Source: Desulfurobacterium indicum (GTDB taxonomy: Bacteria > Aquificota > Aquificia > Desulfurobacteriales > Desulfurobacteriaceae). From it: a stretch of DNA of 64,000 nt. The stretch is from NCBI RefSeq assembly GCF_001968985.1, contig NZ_MOEN01000002.1:40799-104798 (forward strand), written 5' to 3'. A program made the translations under genes and the position numbers. Under the pieces are notes generated by a model. That model saw only the letters and a program-made list of their open reading frames with translations, had not been told where the DNA came from and searched no databases. Each line of letters begins with the position of its first letter. Position 1 is the stretch's first letter. Positions 8,585 to 16,717 of the stretch are shown piece after piece.

Positions 8585-8881
8585 ATGAAAAAGTTCAGAA
8601 TTAATACCATTATAGTTGGATTTATATTTTTAACAGTTTTTACCTGCGGTGAAACACCAGCAGAAGTCCTTTCTTCTGTTAACTTTTCCGTTGAGCAGAT
8701 AGAGGTTGTTAATAACAAAAGAGATTTGAAAATTAAATCAGAAAAAAGTGTCTTTTTACCTATTAAGCAACTTTTCAAAGATTATAAAGAAAATTATGGT
8801 TTTTCAGATGTTTACACTCAGTTTTCTTTCTGTTCTTTTGCGATAAAATCCTTGCCTCCCAGAGCTTCTCCGCTTTCTTAA
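8585..8881 (+). CDS. Candidate SecM-type secretion monitor upstream of secA
   Basis: A 98-residue ORF immediately before secA. It begins with a basic then hydrophobic export signal (MKKFRINTIIVGFIFLTVF, possible lipobox-like Cys at residue 21). It ends in FSFCSFAIKSLPPRASP (residues 80-96) plus two residues. Against the E. coli SecM arrest peptide, F80-S81 match F150-S151, F85 lies at the W155 position, and R93, A94 and P96 match R163, A164 and P166, all with identical spacing. SecM stalls the ribosome unless its signal is pulled by the Sec system, raising secA translation. The size, export signal, gene position and C-terminal pattern together suggest the same role. It has a good promoter but no visible ribosome-binding site. 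Function is inferred, not known; an ordinary small lipoprotein is the alternative. Confidence 0.7.
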   Translation: MKKFRINTIIVGFIFLTVFTCGETPAEVLSSVNFSVEQIEVVNNKRDLKIKSEKSVFLPIKQLFKDYKENYGFSDVYTQFSFCSFAIKSLPPRASPLS

Positions 8882-8929
8882 TCAGGGTTTTCAGTTTTTA
8901 ACTTAAATCTTAAATGAAAAATCAGGAGG
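8855..8929 (+). promoter_or_regulatory. Possible stem sequestering the secA ribosome-binding site
   Basis: CCTCC at 8855-8859, within the Pro-Pro codons of the upstream ORF, is complementary to the secA Shine-Dalgarno GGAGG at 8925-8929; one G-T pair extends it to six. A ribosome stalled with the codon for Pro96 (8870-8872) in its A site would cover CCTCC and free the secA site. The stem is short and its loop long, so the pairing is a hypothesis. Confidence 0.4.
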
Positions 8930-8935
8930 TTTTAA

Positions 8936-11524
8936 ATGATAGATATTGTCCTTACTAAGCTTTTTGGTAGCAAGAACGAAAGAGTTGTTAAAAAAATGAG
9001 GCCTATTGTTGAAAAGATAAACGCATTGGAGCCGGAATTTGAGAAGAAAAGTAAAGAAGAACTTCAAGCTCTTACGGCAAAGTGGAGAGAAGAGCTTTCA
9101 AAAATAAAAGATGCGAAAGAGCAATTTAAGTATATGGATAAGATTTTACCTGAAGCTTTTGCAGCAGTTCGTGAGGCAGCAAAAAGAACTTTAGGTATGA
9201 GACATTATGATGTTCAGCTTATAGGTGGTATGGTCCTTCATCAGGGGAAGGTTGCCGAAATGAAAACAGGTGAAGGGAAGACCCTTGTTGCTACGCTTCC
9301 TGTATATTTAAATGCACTTGCCGGAAGAGGCGTTCACGTTGTTACAGTTAACGATTACCTTGCCAAGAGAGATGCCGAATGGATGGGACCTGTTTATAAC
9401 TATCTCGGTATAACGGTTGGCTATCTCCAGAACAATATGGAGAAACCGGAAAGAAAAGAGATGTATATGAAAGATGTAACTTATGGAACGAACAGTGAGT
9501 TTGGATTTGATTATCTCCGTGATAACATGGCGTTTTCAAAAGATGAGAGAGTACAGAGGGATCTTTTTTATGCGATAGTTGACGAGGCAGATTCTATTCT
9601 TATTGATGAGGCTAGGACGCCGCTTATTATTTCTGGACCTTCAGAAGAAAATGTCGATATCTATTACATAGCAGATTCTATTGTTAGACAGCTGAAAAAA
9701 GAAAAACATTTTACGGTTGATGAGAAAAACAAGACAGCTGTTTTAACCGATGAAGGAATCAGGGAAGTTGAAAAGATAGTTAGTAAAATGACGGATATAA
9801 AGGACTTTAACCTTTATGACCCTAAATTTGCCGATCTTCTTCACGGTATTATCCAGTCTTTGAGAGCTCATCATTTGTTCAAAAGAGATGTGGATTATGT
9901 TGTAAAAGATGGGAAGGTGATCATAGTTGATGAATTTACTGGAAGAATAATGCCGGGGAGACGCTGGAGCGATGGACTCCATCAGGCGGTAGAAGCGAAA
10001 GAGAAAGTAAAAATAGAAGCAGAAAACCAGACACTTGCGACTATAACCATTCAAAACTATTTCCGTCTATATAAAAAACTTGCCGGAATGACGGGAACTG
10101 CCGAAACGGAAGCGGCTGAACTTAAAGAAATCTATGGACTTGATGTTGTTGTTATTCCGACTAATAAGCCTGTTATAAGAAAAGATCATCCGGATGTTAT
10201 TTACAAGACAATGAAAGCCAAGTATGATGCTGTTGTTAAGGAAATTGAGAAGAACTATAAAGTGGGAAGACCTGTTCTTGTTGGGACCAACTCTATTGAG
10301 GCTTCTGAGTATCTTTCAATGCTATTAAAGAAAAAGGGTATTCCTCACAACGTTCTTAATGCCAAGTATCATGAAAGAGAAGCCGAAATCGTTGCTCAAG
10401 CGGGGCGGCTCGGAGCTGTTACGATAGCTACAAACATGGCTGGTCGTGGAACGGATATTCTGCTTGGTGGTAATCCGGAATACATGGCAAAACAGGAGCT
10501 TAAAAAGCGTGGAATAACGCCAGAGAAAGTCGGTGAAGAGAAATATGAAGAGCTGCTAAAAGAAGAGACGGAAAAATTCAGAAAAATAACGGAAGAAGAA
10601 AAGAAAAAGGTAATAGAACTTGGCGGACTTTATATTATTGGAACGGAGAGAAACGAAGCTCGCCGTATAGATAACCAGTTAAGAGGTCGTGCAGGAAGAC
10701 AGGGAGACCCGGGAGAATCAAGATTTTTCCTTTCTCTTGAAGATGATCTTTTAAGGTTGTTTGGTTCTGACAGAATTAAGAAATTAATGGAAATGATGAA
10801 TGTTCCCGATGATGAGCCTATAACTCACAAGATGGTTTCAAAGGCTCTTGAAAATGCCCAGAAACGTGTTGAAGATCAGAACTTCCAGATAAGAAAGAGG
10901 CTTTTAGAGTATGACGAAGTTTACAACGTTCAGAGGAAGGTAATCTATGAGCAGAGAAACAAGCTCCTTGACGGAGAAGATTTCAAAGAGGATATTCTCT
11001 ATATGATTGAAGAAGTTGTCTGGAAGCTTATAGATCTTTATGCTCCTGAAAATATTGTTCCTGACGAGTGGGATTTTGAAGGTTTGAAAAAGGCGCTGGA
11101 ATTACGTTTCGGCCTTGAATTTGTTATTCCGTCATCATTTAAAGAGCTTATGGAAATGAAGGTTGAGGGGGCGGTTGACGAGAGAGATAAGCTGTTCCAT
11201 CTGATCTATGACAGGCTCGTTAAAGAGTATGAGGAAAAAGAGAAACTTATAGGTAGCCAGCAACTCAGAGAAATAGAAAGGCTAATAATGCTTCAAACGC
11301 TTGATCATTACTGGAGACAACACCTGAGGGCTCTTGATCACATCAAGGAGAGTATCGGATGGAGAGGATATGCTCAGAAAGATCCGATTGTTGAATTCAA
11401 GAAAGAGGCGTTTATCCTGTTTGAGGAGCTTATTTCTAACATAGAGGATGCTACGGTTGACGGTATATTTAACTACTTCAAATATGTGGAAAGCCAAATG
11501 GAGCAAAATGAAAATAAGGCCTGA
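8936..11524 (+). CDS. secA: Preprotein translocase ATPase SecA
   Basis: The motor that drives unfolded preproteins through SecYEG. At 862 residues it is normal for the family. The Walker A motif MKTGEGKTLVATLP, the DEAD-like DEADSILIDEARTPL segment, the preprotein-crosslinking region and motif VI (QLRGRAGRQGDPGES) are all present. The C-terminus ends MEQNENKA and lacks the cysteine-rich zinc tail that binds SecB in many Proteobacteria. AGGAGG lies six bases before the ATG. It follows the SecM-like ORF by 54 bases and is probably co-transcribed with it. Confidence 0.98.
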   Translation: MIDIVLTKLFGSKNERVVKKMRPIVEKINALEPEFEKKSKEELQALTAKWREELSKIKDAKEQFKYMDKILPEAFAAVREAAKRTLGMRHYDVQLIGGMVLHQGKVAEMKTGEGKTLVATLPVYLNALAGRGVHVVTVNDYLAKRDAEWMGPVYNYLGITVGYLQNNMEKPERKEMYMKDVTYGTNSEFGFDYLRDNMAFSKDERVQRDLFYAIVDEADSILIDEARTPLIISGPSEENVDIYYIADSIVRQLKKEKHFTVDEKNKTAVLTDEGIREVEKIVSKMTDIKDFNLYDPKFADLLHGIIQSLRAHHLFKRDVDYVVKDGKVIIVDEFTGRIMPGRRWSDGLHQAVEAKEKVKIEAENQTLATITIQNYFRLYKKLAGMTGTAETEAAELKEIYGLDVVVIPTNKPVIRKDHPDVIYKTMKAKYDAVVKEIEKNYKVGRPVLVGTNSIEASEYLSMLLKKKGIPHNVLNAKYHEREAEIVAQAGRLGAVTIATNMAGRGTDILLGGNPEYMAKQELKKRGITPEKVGEEKYEELLKEETEKFRKITEEEKKKVIELGGLYIIGTERNEARRIDNQLRGRAGRQGDPGESRFFLSLEDDLLRLFGSDRIKKLMEMMNVPDDEPITHKMVSKALENAQKRVEDQNFQIRKRLLEYDEVYNVQRKVIYEQRNKLLDGEDFKEDILYMIEEVVWKLIDLYAPENIVPDEWDFEGLKKALELRFGLEFVIPSSFKELMEMKVEGAVDERDKLFHLIYDRLVKEYEEKEKLIGSQQLREIERLIMLQTLDHYWRQHLRALDHIKESIGWRGYAQKDPIVEFKKEAFILFEELISNIEDATVDGIFNYFKYVESQMEQNENKA

Positions 11525-11596
11525 AGCTGAAAAGGTTTTAGGCCTTTACAAAACTGTTAATTTATGTTATGGTTAATGTGGGTTAAGGGAGGGAAA

Positions 11597-12478
11597 ATGA
11601 TGAGGAAATTAATGCTAACGGTGGCTTTACTCGTTCTGCCAGTAGCTGCAAGGGCAGATTTATATATAGTGAAAAGAGGCGATTCCCTCTATAAAATAGC
11701 CCGCAAATATCACACAAGTGTTGAGACGATAAGACGTCTAAACGGTATAAGGGGAAAACTTTTAAGACCCGGCCAGCGATTAATTGTTCCCGGAAGAAGT
11801 CGATTTGCGAAGCCAAGGAAAAGTGTTGCTACTATTAACTTGCTTGAGAATGAAGCGAAAGAGCTTTCTACGGAAGTTTCAGAGAAAGATCAGGCTATAA
11901 AAACGCTTTCCGAACTTAATTCCCAAGATATCTATTCCATAACTGATACAATAGAAACGGAATCAGAACTTCTGTCAGATGCAATATCAACGCCTCTTAA
12001 TGTTTCTTATGATAACTGGAGTCTTTCTATTTTAAATCTTCCTCAGTATAAAAGTTCTTTGCTAAAGATACTGGCGAGCATATTTAAACGTTACAAGAAT
12101 ACACCTTACGTATTTGGATACAACAATCCAGCTATGGGGCTTGATTGTTCTTCTTTTACCATGAGAGTTTACAGAAAATTGGGAATTCATCTTCCGCGGA
12201 CTGCGCGAGGGCAGTTTAACGTAGGAGTGCCTGTTGATAGGGAGCATTTGAAAGTTGGTGATCTGGTATTTTTCAGAACTTATGCAAGATTTCCTTCCCA
12301 CGTTGGTATTTATATAGGTGACGGAAAGTTTGTCCATTTTTCATCCTCAAACCATGGTCTTGCTATTTCTTCTCTTAATAGCAGATATTTCAGGAGAAGA
12401 TTTATCGGAGCCAAGAGAGTGTTAAGTGAGAAAAAAGTGAGAGAGGTGGTGGCAAAGTTAAAAGGAAGTTTACGATAA
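11597..12478 (+). CDS. LysM and NlpC/P60 peptidoglycan hydrolase
   Basis: A secreted cell-wall hydrolase of 293 residues. A signal peptide (MMRKLMLTVALLVLPVAARA) is followed by one LysM peptidoglycan-binding repeat (YIVKRGDSLYKIARKYHTS to LIVPG). After a linker comes a C-terminal NlpC/P60 domain with catalytic cysteine in LDCSSF, histidine in SHVGIYIGDG and a third polar site at FVHFSS. Such enzymes cut stem-peptide bonds. The frame extends to 11564, but AAGGGAGGG precedes the tandem ATGs at 11597 and 11600, and this start makes the signal peptide begin correctly. It lies between secA and the degP-like gene. Confidence 0.9.
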   Translation: MMRKLMLTVALLVLPVAARADLYIVKRGDSLYKIARKYHTSVETIRRLNGIRGKLLRPGQRLIVPGRSRFAKPRKSVATINLLENEAKELSTEVSEKDQAIKTLSELNSQDIYSITDTIETESELLSDAISTPLNVSYDNWSLSILNLPQYKSSLLKILASIFKRYKNTPYVFGYNNPAMGLDCSSFTMRVYRKLGIHLPRTARGQFNVGVPVDREHLKVGDLVFFRTYARFPSHVGIYIGDGKFVHFSSSNHGLAISSLNSRYFRRRFIGAKRVLSEKKVREVVAKLKGSLR

Positions 12479-12525
12479 ACTGCAGGATAAAAACAATAAA
12501 AACACTGCAAAAAAGGAGGTAAGCG

Positions 12526-13965
12526 ATGAACACAAGACAGCTCTTAAAAGTGGCAGTTTTGACTACCGTTGCAGCAGTATCTTTCTCAATGCCGGTAAAG
12601 GCACAGGTTAATGTAACACCGGAAGATTATAGGGTAGCTCTTTCTCTTCAGAAGGTTATTGAATCTGTGGCAGAGAAAGTAAGACCTGCAGTTGTCGATA
12701 TTACATCTGTATCAACTGTTAAGTTCCAGCATCCTGCTATTCCGCCTGAGTTCAGGGATTTTTTCAGACAGTTCGGCTTTCCTATGCCTCAGTTTCCCGA
12801 TATGCCGAAAGAGTTTGAAAGGAAATCTCTAGGTTCAGGGTTCATAGTGAAGGTTAAGAATGGCTGGGCTTACATTTTAACCAACAATCATGTTATAGAT
12901 AAGGCCAAAAAAATCCGTGTAAAACTTTACAACGGAGATGTTTATACCGCAAAGGTTGTCGGTGCTGATCCAAAAACGGATGTTGCCCTTATAAAGATTA
13001 AAGTCGGCAACAAAAAGGTTCCTGTCGCAAAGCTCGGAGATTCTGACAAAATAAAAATAGGAGAACTTGTTATTGCTATAGGTAACCCTTATAGATTAGA
13101 TGGTTCTGTGACTCATGGAATTATTTCCGCAAAAGGAAGACATGGCCTTGGATTGAATCCGATAGAGAACTTCATACAGACAGACGCTGCAATTAATCCC
13201 GGTAACAGCGGAGGACCTCTCTGCGATATTTACGGTAACGTTATAGGTATTAACACTGCTATAGTTAGAAATGCTCAGGGCCTTGGTTTTGCAGTGCCTA
13301 TAAACATAGCGAAGAAAGTTATGCATGATCTTCTTAAATATGGTAAAGTTATAAGGGGATGGCTGGGGGTTTATATTGAAGATGTTTCTCCTGATGTTGC
13401 AGCTAAGTTCGGTATAAAATCAGGAGTTATTGTTACCAAAGTTATAAAGGGGAGCCCTGCTTCAAAAGCCGGGCTGAAGAGCGGTGATATAATCGTTACT
13501 TATAATGGTGAGCAGGTAAAGGGAGTTTCTGATCTTCAGCTTAAGGTTGTTAATACAAGGCCCGGTGATAGGGTTAGACTTGGCATAATCAGAAACGGAG
13601 AGAGAGAAACTATCACAGTTAAAATAGGACAGATGCCTCAGCATGAGATGATTGCTGATGCACTATCAACGCTTGGCCTTTCCGTTCAAAAGCTGACTCC
13701 TGAGCTGAAACAAAAGCTCGGTATTCCTGAGAATATTTCAGGGCTTGTAGTAACAGATATTAAGCCCGGTTCACCGGCCGATGATGCGGGATTGCAGGAA
13801 GGAGATGTTATCGTCAGTGCCGGAACAAAACCTCAAAATCTTAAGCCTGTGAAAAGCGTTGAGGCTTTTGCAAAGCTTGTTGAAAAAGCCAAAGATAGCG
13901 GTGTTTTGTTGAAAGTTTACAGAAACGGGTTCTCTTTCTTTGTTGTTTTGAAAGCTGAAGAATAA
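12526..13965 (+). CDS. degP: Periplasmic serine protease of the DegP/HtrA (Do) family
   Basis: A periplasmic quality-control protease of 479 residues. The signal peptide ends near PVKAQ at residue 27. The trypsin-like domain has the complete triad: His122 in LTNNHVID, Asp152 in TDVALI and Ser228 in GNSGGPL. Two PDZ domains follow (residues about 285-370 and 385-475), with the carboxylate-binding region SGVIVTKVIKGSPASKAGL in the first. The Phe/Pro-rich PPEFRDFFRQFGFPMPQFP segment corresponds to the regulatory LA loop. GGAGG precedes the ATG. It is followed by a terminator. Whether it acts as DegP or DegQ cannot be told. Confidence 0.95.
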   Translation: MNTRQLLKVAVLTTVAAVSFSMPVKAQVNVTPEDYRVALSLQKVIESVAEKVRPAVVDITSVSTVKFQHPAIPPEFRDFFRQFGFPMPQFPDMPKEFERKSLGSGFIVKVKNGWAYILTNNHVIDKAKKIRVKLYNGDVYTAKVVGADPKTDVALIKIKVGNKKVPVAKLGDSDKIKIGELVIAIGNPYRLDGSVTHGIISAKGRHGLGLNPIENFIQTDAAINPGNSGGPLCDIYGNVIGINTAIVRNAQGLGFAVPINIAKKVMHDLLKYGKVIRGWLGVYIEDVSPDVAAKFGIKSGVIVTKVIKGSPASKAGLKSGDIIVTYNGEQVKGVSDLQLKVVNTRPGDRVRLGIIRNGERETITVKIGQMPQHEMIADALSTLGLSVQKLTPELKQKLGIPENISGLVVTDIKPGSPADDAGLQEGDVIVSAGTKPQNLKPVKSVEAFAKLVEKAKDSGVLLKVYRNGFSFFVVLKAEE

Positions 13966-13968
13966 TTT

Positions 13969-13992
13969 ACGGGGCTTACGCCCCGTTATTTA
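13969..13992 (+). terminator. Intrinsic terminator after degP
   Basis: ACGGGGC (13969-13975), loop TTAC and GCCCCGT (13980-13986) followed by TATTT. It separates the secA-degP stretch from the sigma factor gene. Confidence 0.85.
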
Positions 13993-14034
13993 ACAAATAA
14001 TTTTTAATATGTTAAAATGCTTTAGGCGGAGGAC

Positions 14035-14063
14035 TTGGAAATTTGAGGTTATTCATATAAAAT
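14035..14063 (+). promoter_or_regulatory. Predicted promoter of the sigma factor gene
   Basis: TTGGAA (14035-14040), a 17-base spacer and TAAAAT (14058-14063), which would start transcription about 33 bases before the ATG at 14103. Confidence 0.45.
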
Positions 14064-14102
14064 TCCCCTTTGACTTTAAAAGTTTTCCGAAGGAGTGCAA
14101 TT

Positions 14103-15062
14103 ATGGGAGAAAAAGAGTTTATTTTTGGAGATGATGAGTTTTTACTTGAAAATATAGATGATGAGAATAACCCTTTTGGTGATGCTTCTGTTTTGAATGC
14201 AGAAATAGACCCTTCTCTTATAGAATCTTTTGTTCCTGATAAAGATTCCCTTGATGCTTTCCTTAAAGCTATTTCAAAAATACCTCTTCTGTCAAGGGAA
14301 GAAGAACTTGAATACGCAAAAAGAGCAAAAGAAGGTGATCAGGAGGCTCTTAAAAAGCTTGTAGAATCAAACCTGAGATTTGTTGTAAGTGTTGCCAAAA
14401 AGTATCTCGGCTGTGGATTGCCACTTCACGATTTAATTGCTGAAGGAATTTTAGGGCTTATAGAAGCTGCCCGCCGTTTTGATCCAGATAAAGGGGTGAA
14501 ATTCATTTCTTATGCCGTCTGGTGGATAAGACAGTCAATTATGCAGGCGCTTGCCCAGCAGACTGGAGCGGTTAAGATACCTGTGAAACAGGCCGTTTTG
14601 GTTAACAAGATTACGCGTTCTTACGGTGAACTTCTCAAGAAGTTAGGGAGAGAGCCGACAACAGAGGAGCTTGCCAATTATCTTGGAATGGAAGCTAAGG
14701 ATATAGAGAGACTTCTTACCGTTTGTCAGGTTCCGCTTTCTCTGGATACGCCTGTTGGAGACGAAGAGGACACTACTTTTAAAGATTTCTTGAAAGGGGA
14801 AGGCACTGCTGAGGTAGAAGAAAAGGTTGTTCAGGAAGAGCTGAGACACAGCATTAAAGAAATGCTTGAACAGCTTACCCCTCAGGAAAAAAGAATTATC
14901 ATTATGCGTTTTGGACTTGACGGAAACGATCCTAAAACTTTGAGAGAGATTGGAGAAAAGCTTGGCATTTCAAGAGAAAGGGTAAGACAGCTTGAGACAA
15001 GGGCAAAGAAAAAGATGAAAGAGTATGCTCTTAAAAAGAAATTGAATGTCTTTCTTAATTGA
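14103..15062 (+). CDS. Short sigma-70 family RNA polymerase sigma factor
   Basis: A 319-residue sigma factor with regions 1.2, 2, 3 and 4 but without region 1.1 and the long non-conserved insert of large RpoD proteins. Region 2 shows NLRFVVSVAKKYLGCGLPLHD and the -10-recognition helix KFISYAVWWIRQSI. Region 4 ends with the helix-turn-helix LREIGEKLGISRERVRQLE. The acidic N-terminus is FGDDEFLLENIDDENN. Architecture fits a group 2 (RpoS/SigB-like) or compact SigA-like factor; which one cannot be decided here. The ATG at 14103 has AAGGAG upstream and is preferred to a TTG at 14070. Confidence 0.85.
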   Translation: MGEKEFIFGDDEFLLENIDDENNPFGDASVLNAEIDPSLIESFVPDKDSLDAFLKAISKIPLLSREEELEYAKRAKEGDQEALKKLVESNLRFVVSVAKKYLGCGLPLHDLIAEGILGLIEAARRFDPDKGVKFISYAVWWIRQSIMQALAQQTGAVKIPVKQAVLVNKITRSYGELLKKLGREPTTEELANYLGMEAKDIERLLTVCQVPLSLDTPVGDEEDTTFKDFLKGEGTAEVEEKVVQEELRHSIKEMLEQLTPQEKRIIIMRFGLDGNDPKTLREIGEKLGISRERVRQLETRAKKKMKEYALKKKLNVFLN

Positions 15063-15075
15063 TAAATCGGGGCTG

Positions 15076-15801
15076 TTATTTCAGTCCCGTTTCTTTCTTG
15101 AGTTCTTCTACTTCTTCAGCAGTAAGGAATCTGTATTCTCCTTCCGGTAGGTCTCCTAATTTTAGCGGTCCGAAAGCAATTCTCTGAAGTTTTAATACGG
15201 AGTGTCCCACGCTTTCAAACATCCTTTTTACCTGATGATATTTACCTTCCTTGATTTCTATTTCAACTTCTGAAGTTTTTCCTTCCTTTAAAATTTTTAC
15301 ACGTGCCGGTTTTGTTGTGAAATCACCAAGATTTATACCTCTTTCAAGTCTTTCTCTTTCTTCTTCTGAAAGTTTCCCTTTTACTATTGCAATGTATGTC
15401 TTTGGAACTTTCCATTTTGGGTGGGTAAGTCTGTGAGCAAGCTCTCCGTCGTTTGTTATGAGAAGCAAACCTGTTGTATCTTTGTCTAATCTTCCAACTG
15501 GAAAAAGGTTTTCAAATCTCGGGATATTACATACAAGTTCCATTACGGTTAGTTCTTTATCTTTTGTTGAAGTTATGTATCCTTCCGGTTTGTTGAGCAT
15601 TATGTAAAAATCGTTTGTGTGAAAAACATCTTTGCCGTCAACGGTTACGTTGTCTGTTTCAGGATCTAACTTAAATGAAGGATTTTTTACGGGGACACCG
15701 TTTACTTCGACGATGCCCCTTTTTATTATCTGCTTTACCTCTTTTCTTGTTCCGTATCCGCTTTCAGCAAGAAAGCGGTCCAGCCTTATTTTAGAAACCA
15801 T
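15076..15801 (-). CDS. rsuA: RsuA-type 16S rRNA pseudouridine synthase
   Basis: An S4-domain pseudouridine synthase of 241 residues. The N-terminal S4 RNA-binding domain begins IRLDRFLAESGYGTRKEV. The catalytic motif GRLDKDTTGLLLITNDG contains the active aspartate. The C-terminal EGKYHQVKRMFESVGH resembles RsuA, which modifies 16S rRNA position 516, more than RluB. A TTG two codons upstream is possible. It overlaps era by 11 bases, so it is probably the last gene of a deoC-ribF-era-rsuA operon. The exact rRNA target is uncertain. Confidence 0.88.
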   Translation of the reverse strand: MVSKIRLDRFLAESGYGTRKEVKQIIKRGIVEVNGVPVKNPSFKLDPETDNVTVDGKDVFHTNDFYIMLNKPEGYITSTKDKELTVMELVCNIPRFENLFPVGRLDKDTTGLLLITNDGELAHRLTHPKWKVPKTYIAIVKGKLSEEERERLERGINLGDFTTKPARVKILKEGKTSEVEIEIKEGKYHQVKRMFESVGHSVLKLQRIAFGPLKLGDLPEGEYRFLTAEEVEELKKETGLK

Positions 15802-16705
15802 AACCAAGCCTTCTCAGATAGTCTGCTCTGTCTCTCCAGTCTTCTTTTACTTTTACCCACAGTCGAAGGTATACCTTTTTGCCTAATATCTGTTCAAGTT
15901 CCTGTCTCGCAAGAGTTCCTATCTTTTTGAGCTTCTGGCCGTTTTTCCCTATTATTATTGCCTTTTGAGATGGTCTTTCTACGATGATGTCAGCATCAAT
16001 TACCAGCATATCTGGATTTTTATCTCCAGGTTCTATACTTAAAACGTTTACAGTAACTGCATGGGGGATTTCCTGAGATGTAAGAAGCATTATCTTTTCT
16101 CTGATTATTTCGGCAACATACTGTTCAAGGGGTATATCAGTTACCATGTTTTCTTCATAATACTTTGGTCCTTCCGGCAGGTTCTCTACAATGAGGTCAA
16201 GAAGCCTGTCAAGGTTTGTTCCTCTTGCAGCCGATATCGGTATTATTTCGTCAACAAACGGATATTTTTCGTTTATTTCTTCAATGAGTGGTAGGAGTTC
16301 TTCTTTAGGAACGCCGTCTATTTTGTTAATAACCACGAAAACCTTTGTTTCTTTTCTTTTCGTTTCTCCGATCCTATCGAGAATTTTTTTGTCGGCTTCT
16401 GTTAATCCCGTTCTTGCATCTATGAGAAAAAGGATAATATCGGCGTCCGGTATAACGCTAAAAGCTACCTCGTTCATATACCTGTTAAGTTCGAACTTTT
16501 CTTTGTGAATTCCGGGTGTGTCAAGGAAAACAATTTGTGCGTTATCCAGATGCTTTATGCCTATAATTCTGTGTCTTGTTGTTTGTGGTTTATCCGTGAC
16601 TATTGCAACTTTCGTTCCAAGGAAGCTGTTCAAAAGTGTTGATTTTCCTACGTTAGGTCTTCCGAGAATTGCAACGTAACCTGACTTAAATGGTGTTTCA
16701 CTCAA
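15791..16705 (-). CDS. era: GTPase Era
   Basis: A 304-residue ribosome-assembly GTPase. The G1 motif GRPNVGKSTLLN, G3 DTPGI and G4 NKID are in order in the N-terminal domain. The C-terminal KH domain contains AIIIGKNGQKLKKIG and binds the 3' end of 16S rRNA near the anti-Shine-Dalgarno sequence. It lies 12 bases after ribF and overlaps rsuA, grouping two 16S rRNA maturation genes. Confidence 0.97.
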   Translation of the reverse strand: MSETPFKSGYVAILGRPNVGKSTLLNSFLGTKVAIVTDKPQTTRHRIIGIKHLDNAQIVFLDTPGIHKEKFELNRYMNEVAFSVIPDADIILFLIDARTGLTEADKKILDRIGETKRKETKVFVVINKIDGVPKEELLPLIEEINEKYPFVDEIIPISAARGTNLDRLLDLIVENLPEGPKYYEENMVTDIPLEQYVAEIIREKIMLLTSQEIPHAVTVNVLSIEPGDKNPDMLVIDADIIVERPSQKAIIIGKNGQKLKKIGTLARQELEQILGKKVYLRLWVKVKEDWRDRADYLRRLGYGF

Positions 16706-16717
16706 AGTTTCCTCCGT

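Noticed and set aside
8575..8778. 67-residue minus-strand ORF opposite the secA leader ORF
   Set aside because: It has no ribosome-binding site and lies antisense to the ORF with promoter, signal peptide and conserved C-terminal pattern.
8881..8930. Direct repeat AATCAGG...TTTT between the leader ORF and secA
   Set aside because: Short A/T-rich repeat of 7-8 bases, likely chance, and not needed for the proposed stem.
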